From: Bacillota bacterium
GTDB lineage: Bacteria; Bacillota; Clostridia; Clostridiales; Clostridiaceae
DNA: 10,600 nt
NCBI GenBank assembly: GCA_023399035.1
Contig: JAEWQX010000183.1
Location: forward strand, 1-10,600
Direction of reading: 5' to 3'
Both the position numbers and the translations under genes were made by a program. The notes under the pieces were generated by a model. It was not told where the DNA came from. It saw only the letters and a program-made list of their open reading frames with translations, and did no database searches. This document shows, one piece after another, positions 6,049 to 10,600 of the stretch; position 1 is the stretch's first letter; every line of letters starts with the position of its first letter.

Positions 6049-6861
6049 TTAAGTACTTCTATCATTCAACTTCATTATTTCTTCAATATGCTCTTTTGAT
6101 ATTTCTCTATATTCTCCAGTATTCAATTTATCAAGATAAACATTCATAATTCTTATGCGTTTTAAAGAAATAACCTTGTATCCTAAAACACTGCACATTT
6201 TTCTTATTTGTCTATTCAAACCTTGGGTAAGTATAATTTTAAACGTACTGCCATCTATTCTCTCAACATAGCATGGTCTTGTTTTAATAATATTCTTCTT
6301 GTACTCTCCACTATTAACTTCATAAAGCATTACAGTCTGTTCCTCTCCATCTTTAACTATAATGCCTTCTGTATCTGAAATTCTCTTCACACCACTTCCA
6401 CCTTTAGCTGAAATTTCAACTCCTTCGGCCATAGCTTCTAAAAAACTATCATCATAGTCTTTATCAACTTTAACTATATATTCTTTTTCATGCATATTTT
6501 CACATTCAAGAATCAAGTTTGAAAATTCTCCATCATTAGTTAAAATGATAAGACCTTCTGAATCTTTATCCAGTCTTCCTACTGGGAATACATATTGTGG
6601 ATAATTTAAATATTCTCCTATGTTATGTTCAGCACTTTTCTCTAAAGTACATGTAATACCTTTAGGCTTATTGAATGCAAGATAAACTTTCTGCATTTTC
6701 TTTACAAGCTCACCATCAAATAAAATTTCATCCTCTTCAGTAACCCATTGACCTTGAATACAATATTCTCCATTCACCTTGATTCTTTTTTCTTCTATTA
6801 GCCTGCATGTTTCTTTTCTTGAGCATATTCCAAGATTACTAAAAAGTTTATTTATTCGCAT
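6049..6861 (-). CDS. rluF: 23S rRNA pseudouridine(2604) synthase RluF-like
   Basis: This 270-residue member of the RsuA/RluF branch of pseudouridine synthases isomerises a uridine in 23S rRNA (U2604 in E. coli). An S4 RNA-binding domain (about 2-50, MRINKLFSNLGICSRKE onward) precedes the catalytic domain. The active site is VGRLDKDSEGL (94-104) with Asp98 as catalytic residue. HEKEY (124-128) and LTQGLNRQIRKMC (211-223), followed by KRIRIMNV, are typical of RluF. Compared with my memory of E. coli RluF there are about 40 extra residues between GVEI (147-150) and the QGLNRQ motif, roughly 151-190. The start is the ATG at 6861, 10 nt after AAAGG; the frame is open to 6936 but has no SD there. 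It is the first gene of a pair with the GNAT gene. The RluF subtype is likely, but RluB/E-type specificity cannot be excluded. Confidence 0.88.
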   Translation of the reverse strand: MRINKLFSNLGICSRKETCRLIEEKRIKVNGEYCIQGQWVTEEDEILFDGELVKKMQKVYLAFNKPKGITCTLEKSAEHNIGEYLNYPQYVFPVGRLDKDSEGLIILTNDGEFSNLILECENMHEKEYIVKVDKDYDDSFLEAMAEGVEISAKGGSGVKRISDTEGIIVKDGEEQTVMLYEVNSGEYKKNIIKTRPCYVERIDGSTFKIILTQGLNRQIRKMCSVLGYKVISLKRIRIMNVYLDKLNTGEYREISKEHIEEIMKLNDRST

Positions 6862-6924
6862 TTCAATATAACCTTTCATTAGTTTTATGATTTTAAATTT
6901 ATTACCTATATAATTGAGATTACT

Positions 6925-6930
6925 ATTATA
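6925..6930 (-). promoter_or_regulatory. Possible proximal -10 box for rluF
   Basis: TATAAT reads on the minus strand about 64 nt before the rluF ATG. The expected -35 falls in the right-hand hairpin region and is poor (GTATTG). It is the weaker of two promoter candidates for this operon; the other is at 6999-7027. Confidence 0.3.
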
Positions 6931-6944
6931 ATACATACTAAACT

Positions 6945-6978
6945 AAACAATACTGTTTGAAATCAAACAGTATTGTTT
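6945..6978 (+). terminator. Perfect 16-bp hairpin, terminator-like on the plus strand
   Basis: Arms 6945-6960 and 6963-6978 are perfectly complementary over 16 bp, with two bases between them (AA). On the plus strand the stem runs into TTTTTCTTT, an intrinsic-terminator pattern, yet both flanking genes are on the minus strand. On the minus strand only TTTAGTTTA follows. It may end the amylase transcript, act as a 5' leader hairpin of rluF, or stop an antisense RNA. Confidence 0.5.
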
Positions 6979-6998
6979 TTCTTTAATTCCATTATTAT

Positions 6999-7027
6999 TT
7001 TATACTAAAATTTCAACTAAAATTCAA
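6999..7027 (-). promoter_or_regulatory. Sigma-A type promoter upstream of rluF
   Basis: On the minus strand TTGAAT (7022-7027) and TATAAA (6999-7004) are exactly 17 nt apart. Transcription would begin near 6992 and give a leader of about 130 nt that carries the perfect hairpin at 6945-6978 close to its 5' end. Confidence 0.5.
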
Positions 7028-7172
7028 TATGATTTTTAAAAAATTCTAAAATTATTTACATGTTGTGGTATATTTTCATTATTTTTCCTTATTAGTCGAA
7101 TATAATACTTTTTTCAATTAATAAATATGATGTACATACAGTGCCTATTATTTATGAATCAGCAACTGCTGA

Positions 7173-9152
7173 CTAGTTCTTTTTTATCCATATTGAATAA
7201 GAACCATCCTTAACAGAAAATTCCCCATATCCATTCTTATCTATGACTACCTCTTCTTCACTCTGCCCTGTAAGGTCTATCCACACTTCACCTTTATGAT
7301 TAATACCTGCATACATTTTCTTTTTACCTCCAAGTGCTACAGTTATTAATGATGCAAGACCTGAATCTGTATGTTCGTCATCACCTTCTCTTGTCCATCC
7401 TATAACCGACCTGTCATCTAAATAATCATGCTGTATCCCATAAGCATATCTTTTTCTTGCATAAAGTATTATATCTAAAGTATCTTTTATTCCATTATAA
7501 TTCTTATCAGGAATTCCATAATAATCACCATAAAAGACACATGGATAACCTTCTTCCCTCGTAAGGATAAAAGTATATGCCAGTGGTTTAAACCACGGCC
7601 TTACCCATGATTCTAATGATTGCCCAAGTTGAGTGTCATGGTTATCTACAAATGTAACTGTGTAATGTGGATCAGTCTGAAGCAAAGTATTATCCTTTAT
7701 CCTGCTCATATCAAAATTTCCCCATGAGTTGCTTGCAGAGTAAAAATTATAATGAAGTGGTGCATCAAACAGACTCATTGAATGTTCGCATCTCTCAAGG
7801 TAATACTTCATTCTTCCAACATCCCATGTCCAGTATTCTCCAACGGCAAATAAATCCTTGCTACTGTTTTCTCTCATTTCCTTTAGCCAGTCCTTAAAAA
7901 AGTCAAAGCGTATATGCTTTATTGCATCAAGCCTGAAACCATCAACATGTGTCTCTTTCATATACCACTTTCCCCATCTCTTAAGTTCTTCAATAACATA
8001 GGGACTGTCCATATCCAAGTCTGCAAACATGAGGAAATCATAGTTTCCTTTTTCTTGATCAACATCCTTCTCCCATTCCTTGCCTTTAAATTTAAATATT
8101 CCAGACTGCTTGGAAATTTCATCATAATCAACACCATCAAAATCATTTGCTGTCCACTTATATGCTGAATATTTATCCTTTCTTCCTGGAAAAGAAAATA
8201 AAGTATGAGCTTCTATCTGTTTTTCTTCTCCCACAAAAACATTCCTATTATTTTCATCAACCTGACGTGCCTCAACAACTTCAGTACCATCTGCTCCTGC
8301 TTTATGATTAAACACAACATCTCCATATATTTCTATTCCATTTTTATGAGCTTCCTTTATACCTTCAATATATTCATCTTTTGTTCCATATTTTGTCCTT
8401 ATTGTTCCTTTCTGATAAAATTCTCCCAAGTCATATAGATCATATGCAGAATATCCAGCATCATTGATACCATTATGAGCTTTATATGCTGGAGGAAGCC
8501 ATAAGGCTGTTATCCCCATATCCTTTAAATGAGCAGATTCATCCTTAACCTTCTTCCACAATGAACCATCATTAGGATAATACCATTCAAAGAACTGCAT
8601 CATGGTTTTGTTTTCATGACTTAATGATTCATGTCTATCAGATTTATTTTTAAGATTTGATATTTCATATTCTAGCTTTTTGTTATTTTTAAGATTTTCA
8701 ACTCCAAGCTTGAATACATCATCTATATCTAAAATACTGCTTTTTTCAGGTAAAGCAAGATCTTCGTTTTCGCTTTGTCCACTTTCAAGCTGATTCACAT
8801 AAGAATCCTGTTTTTCATCTTTCCCATATTCATTTATATATTTATCAATATGCCTTTCAACATACCTTTTTATAATTCTATCTACATGTTTATAAAATGC
8901 ACTTTTATTAAATGCTTCTTCTTTTTTATAATTACTACTGCTATCTTTTATAATGCTTATATTATTAATTTCTTCATCAAGAGATCCTATTTCATAATCT
9001 ATCTGTCTCAGTTTATTGTCAACACTATTATTAGACTTTTTCAGACTATACATCTGTTTTTCTATTTCAATAAATCTTTTTCTTATTCTTAAATAGAGAT
9101 AAATCAATAGTACAAAGAATGTCAGAATGCTTATAATCATAAAAATTATCAA
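7173..9152 (-). CDS. GH13 alpha-amylase with N-terminal membrane anchor and coiled-coil linker
   Basis: This 659-residue protein ends in a cytoplasmic-type alpha-amylase (GH13, AmyA/AmyS-like), which cuts alpha-1,4 bonds in starch, glycogen or maltodextrin. The amylase domain starts at about residue 184 (MMQFFEWYY), where free-standing relatives start. All four GH13 motifs are present: DVVFNH (278-283), GFRLDAIKH with nucleophile Asp409, VGEYW with acid/base Glu439, and FVDNHD with Asp506. Domain C follows from about 575. The first 183 residues are unusual: a membrane helix (2-21), basic RIRKR (22-26), a coiled-coil-like stretch (27-70) and polar linkers. Positive charge after the helix predicts that the enzyme faces the cytosol, tethered to the membrane. 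I chose TTG at 9152, 8 nt after AAGAGG (9161-9166); GTG at 9161 overlaps that site. It is probably monocistronic. Confidence 0.92.
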   Translation of the reverse strand: MIIFMIISILTFFVLLIYLYLRIRKRFIEIEKQMYSLKKSNNSVDNKLRQIDYEIGSLDEEINNISIIKDSSSNYKKEEAFNKSAFYKHVDRIIKRYVERHIDKYINEYGKDEKQDSYVNQLESGQSENEDLALPEKSSILDIDDVFKLGVENLKNNKKLEYEISNLKNKSDRHESLSHENKTMMQFFEWYYPNDGSLWKKVKDESAHLKDMGITALWLPPAYKAHNGINDAGYSAYDLYDLGEFYQKGTIRTKYGTKDEYIEGIKEAHKNGIEIYGDVVFNHKAGADGTEVVEARQVDENNRNVFVGEEKQIEAHTLFSFPGRKDKYSAYKWTANDFDGVDYDEISKQSGIFKFKGKEWEKDVDQEKGNYDFLMFADLDMDSPYVIEELKRWGKWYMKETHVDGFRLDAIKHIRFDFFKDWLKEMRENSSKDLFAVGEYWTWDVGRMKYYLERCEHSMSLFDAPLHYNFYSASNSWGNFDMSRIKDNTLLQTDPHYTVTFVDNHDTQLGQSLESWVRPWFKPLAYTFILTREEGYPCVFYGDYYGIPDKNYNGIKDTLDIILYARKRYAYGIQHDYLDDRSVIGWTREGDDEHTDSGLASLITVALGGKKKMYAGINHKGEVWIDLTGQSEEEVVIDKNGYGEFSVKDGSYSIWIKKN

Positions 9153-9181
9153 TTTATACACCTCTTATACACAAACCTATA

Positions 9182-9207
9182 AAAAACTATATGTTAATAT
9201 AGTTTTT
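9182..9207 (-). promoter_or_regulatory. Hairpin in the amylase 5' leader
   Basis: Arms 9182-9192 and 9197-9207 pair perfectly over 11 bp around the 4-nt loop GTTA. On the minus strand the stem ends in a run of six T, about 15 nt before the SD of the amylase gene. It may attenuate transcription, protect the mRNA 5' end or bind a regulator. It is A/T-rich with one G-C pair, so a weak terminator at best. Confidence 0.4.
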
Positions 9208-9232
9208 AACATATTTTTATATTACTAACTTA

Positions 9233-9241
9233 ATTATACCA
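9233..9241 (-). promoter_or_regulatory. Extended -10 promoter of the amylase gene
   Basis: On the minus strand TGG is followed by TATAAT (9233-9238), an extended -10 element. A weak -35, TTATGA (9257-9262), lies 18 nt upstream. The transcript would start near 9226 and have a leader of about 74 nt containing the hairpin at 9182-9207. Confidence 0.55.
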
Positions 9242-9363
9242 TATTTTACTTTTTATTCATAATGATTTAATAGAACAAAATAAATCTATAAAACATTGCA
9301 TGGTTCATGTAAATCCATACAGCTCAGAAAGTATTAAATAAATTAAATTCATTCTGATAAGAT

Positions 9364-9415
9364 AAAAATAAAGTATCTGAATCACAATTATATATAATTC
9401 AGATACTTTATTTTT
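9364..9415 (-). terminator. Strong intrinsic terminator after the antiporter
   Basis: Arms 9364-9382 and 9397-9415 are perfectly complementary over 19 bp around a 14-nt loop. On the minus strand the stem includes and ends in a T-rich run (TTTATTTTTATC). It overlaps the stop codon of the antiporter gene. Both strands carry terminal T tracts, so it should work in either direction. Confidence 0.85.
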
Positions 9416-10374
9416 TAATTCCTGCTTATGATATATATCATATATCCTGCATATAATGCAACAAGCAGACATCCTTCAATTTTTGTAAGCTTCTTTTCTT
9501 TATTTTTATTAAAGAAAATCAATATATAAAGAAGTATTGTTACTGCTATAAGGAAACTAAAATCTATTATAAGACCATATTCTACAATTATAGGACTTAT
9601 TACAGATGATGTTCCTAATATAAGCAGTATGTTAAATATGTTGGAACCCAGTACATTCCCAAGAGCTATTTCATTTTCACCTTTAATTGCTGCTACTACT
9701 GACGTTACAAGCTCTGGAAGCGATGTCCCCATTGCAACTATTGTAAGACCTACAAGTTTTTCACTCATTCCCAGTGAGGATGCTATATTGCTCGCACTGT
9801 CAACTACAAGCTGACCTCCAATCACTATACCTGCTGCTCCTATTACTATCAACAGTAATTTTACAAACACATTAATATTCATTTCTTCTTCGCTCGGCTC
9901 AGGCATATTTGTCTTTTTTGCTTTTATAACAAGCATAATCATATATGCCAGACATAATATTATAAGCACTGCTCCATCAAATCTTGATATTACATTTGCA
10001 CTCTTCCCAAATATACTATCAAAAGTTAGTATGAACAATAAAATCGTTACAATTGTATTTACAAGAAAATCAGTCTTTACCTTTTCCTTATGTATGATTA
10101 TTGGAAGTACAATGGTTGTAACTCCTAAAACCATTAGTGTATTAAACATATTTGAACCAATAACATTTCCTATTGCAATGTTATTACTTCCCTTTAATGC
10201 TGAGATGAGGCTTACTGCAAGTTCTGGTGCACTTGTTCCTATTGATACGATTGTAAGACCTACTATAACAGGCGGAATTCCAATCTTTTTAGCAAGCGAA
10301 GATGCACCATCTACAAAAACATCTGCACCTTTTATCAATAGCCCAAATCCTATTAATAATATAATGTAATTCAT
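9415..10374 (-). CDS. Calcium/sodium antiporter, CaCA family (YrbG-like)
   Basis: This 319-residue inner-membrane protein has about ten hydrophobic segments and belongs to the CaCA cation exchangers, which couple Ca2+ export to Na+ or H+ entry. It has the two inverted alpha-repeats of the family. The first contains GTSAPE (46-51) and GNVIGSNMFN (69-78); the second has GTSLPE (216-221) and GNVLGSNIFN (239-248). Glu51 and Glu221 are the expected ion-coordinating acids. A polar loop (about 152-168, PEPSEEEMN) separates the halves. The length is typical for bacterial YrbG, so the gene looks intact. The ATG at 10374 follows GAGGAGAT (about 10383-10390) by about 8 nt. An insertion-sequence end lies about 26 nt upstream of the start, so the native promoter is probably displaced. 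Transcription ends at the hairpin at 9364-9415. Confidence 0.93.
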   Translation of the reverse strand: MNYIILLIGFGLLIKGADVFVDGASSLAKKIGIPPVIVGLTIVSIGTSAPELAVSLISALKGSNNIAIGNVIGSNMFNTLMVLGVTTIVLPIIIHKEKVKTDFLVNTIVTILLFILTFDSIFGKSANVISRFDGAVLIILCLAYMIMLVIKAKKTNMPEPSEEEMNINVFVKLLLIVIGAAGIVIGGQLVVDSASNIASSLGMSEKLVGLTIVAMGTSLPELVTSVVAAIKGENEIALGNVLGSNIFNILLILGTSSVISPIIVEYGLIIDFSFLIAVTILLYILIFFNKNKEKKLTKIEGCLLVALYAGYMIYIISRN

Positions 10375-10422
10375 AAATTTATCTCCTCTATTTTTCTTTC
10401 GTTCTGTTAAGTTATATGAACA

Positions 10423-10451
10423 TTGCTCTTCTCAATCTAAGTGAATATAAT
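10423..10451 (+). promoter_or_regulatory. Promoter of the transposase gene
   Basis: TTGCTC (10423-10428) and a perfect TATAAT (10446-10451) are 17 nt apart. Transcription would start near 10458, about 40 nt before the transposase ATG. Confidence 0.6.
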
Positions 10452-10498
10452 AAGTTTAACTAGAACTAAATATCCCCCCCTTTGAAAGGAGAAGAACA

Positions 10499-10600
10499 AT
10501 GAACAAAACAAAAGTAAAATGTCCTCGCTGTCACTCTGACCAACTATATAAGTTTGGTTTAGATAAGCAGGTTAATCAAAAATATCAATGTAAGAAATGC
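10499..10600 (+). CDS. Transposase N-terminus, zinc-ribbon type (partial)
   Basis: Only the first 34 codons are present; the gene continues past the right edge. They encode a zinc ribbon with two CxxC pairs, CPRC at residues 8-11 and CKKC at 31-34, separated by 19 residues. This resembles the N-terminal zinc-binding domain of IS1/IS1595-type transposases and of some IS6-like ones from clostridia and archaea. The domain binds DNA; the catalytic DDE domain should follow outside the window. The ATG lies 7 nt after AAAGGAG (10485-10491). The family cannot be decided from this fragment, and I cannot tell whether the element is intact. Confidence 0.75.
   Translation, partial: MNKTKVKCPRCHSDQLYKFGLDKQVNQKYQCKKC

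Larger units (their letters stand above)
10401..10600 (+). mobile_element. Left end of an insertion sequence, truncated by the window
   Basis: The boundary is inferred. GTTCTGTTAAGTT beginning at 10401 resembles the terminal inverted repeats of IS6-type elements as I remember them (GGTTCTGTTGCAAAGTT), but the match is only partial. It is followed by a promoter, a 7-C run and the start of a transposase gene at 10499. The right end and target duplication lie outside the window; the left target copy, if 8 bp, would be about 10393-10400. Confidence 0.55.

Noticed and set aside
7060..7100. Tiny minus-strand frame with AAGGA before an ATG (7 codons)
   Set aside because: Too short and with no context for a leader peptide; the nearest gene has a better explained leader.
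7159..7172. 6-bp hairpin directly at the amylase stop codon as its terminator
   Set aside because: The loop is only 2 nt and no U tract follows on the minus strand.
8581..8610. Separate internal start giving a free cytosolic amylase
   Set aside because: Two ATG codons lie at the expected start of the catalytic domain, but no SD precedes them, so the long tethered form is the supported product.
7667..9092. Several plus-strand open frames of 60-105 codons opposite the amylase gene
   Set aside because: They are antisense shadows of a clearly coding gene, with Phe/Ile/Ser-rich low-quality translations and no SD or family motif.
9308..9322. Catabolite-repression (cre-like) site upstream of the amylase
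   Set aside because: ATGTAAATCCATACA has the outer bases but lacks the central CG and differs from the consensus at three core positions.
9629..10369. Plus-strand open frames opposite the antiporter
   Set aside because: Complement of the alpha-repeats of a well recognised protein; no SD and no recognisable product.

Overview
The window is very AT-rich, with strong AGGAGG-type ribosome binding sites, AT-rich codon choice and Firmicute-type proteins. It looks like chromosomal DNA of a low-GC Firmicute, most likely Clostridium sensu stricto; the genus is inferred from composition and protein style only. Ten genes appear complete and an eleventh runs off the right edge. Several starts were moved from the longest reading frame to the codon best placed after a Shine-Dalgarno (SD) sequence.

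Layout. 1-375: gene-free AT-rich leader with an extended -10 promoter. 376-1608 (+): two-gene operon for a split ThrE/YjjPB-type exporter (YjjP-like cytosolic/membrane half, then YjjB-like membrane half). 1609-1793: hairpins between convergent operons. 1794-3421 (-): three small acidic proteins of unknown function; two are paralogues sharing a well conserved core of about 83 residues. 3593-4768 (+): AI-2E/PerM-family membrane protein, divergent from the orphan cluster. 4899-5450 (+): low-complexity orphan protein with a non-ATG start, whose SD can be paired away by an upstream complementary segment. 6861-5553 (-): probable operon of an RluF-type 23S rRNA pseudouridine synthase and a GNAT acetyltransferase, closed by a terminator. 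9152-7173 (-): GH13 alpha-amylase of the cytoplasmic type carrying an unusual N-terminal membrane anchor and coiled-coil linker. 10374-9415 (-): YrbG-like Na+/Ca2+ (CaCA) antiporter with a strong terminator. About 10400-10600 (+): left end of an insertion sequence with a promoter and the zinc-ribbon N-terminus of a transposase.

Most genes are independent housekeeping or membrane functions and no single pathway ties them together. The least explained parts are the orphan cluster 1794-3421, the orphan at 4899 with its leader, and the tethered amylase. I see no CRISPR array, tRNA, rRNA, prophage or recognisable defence system.
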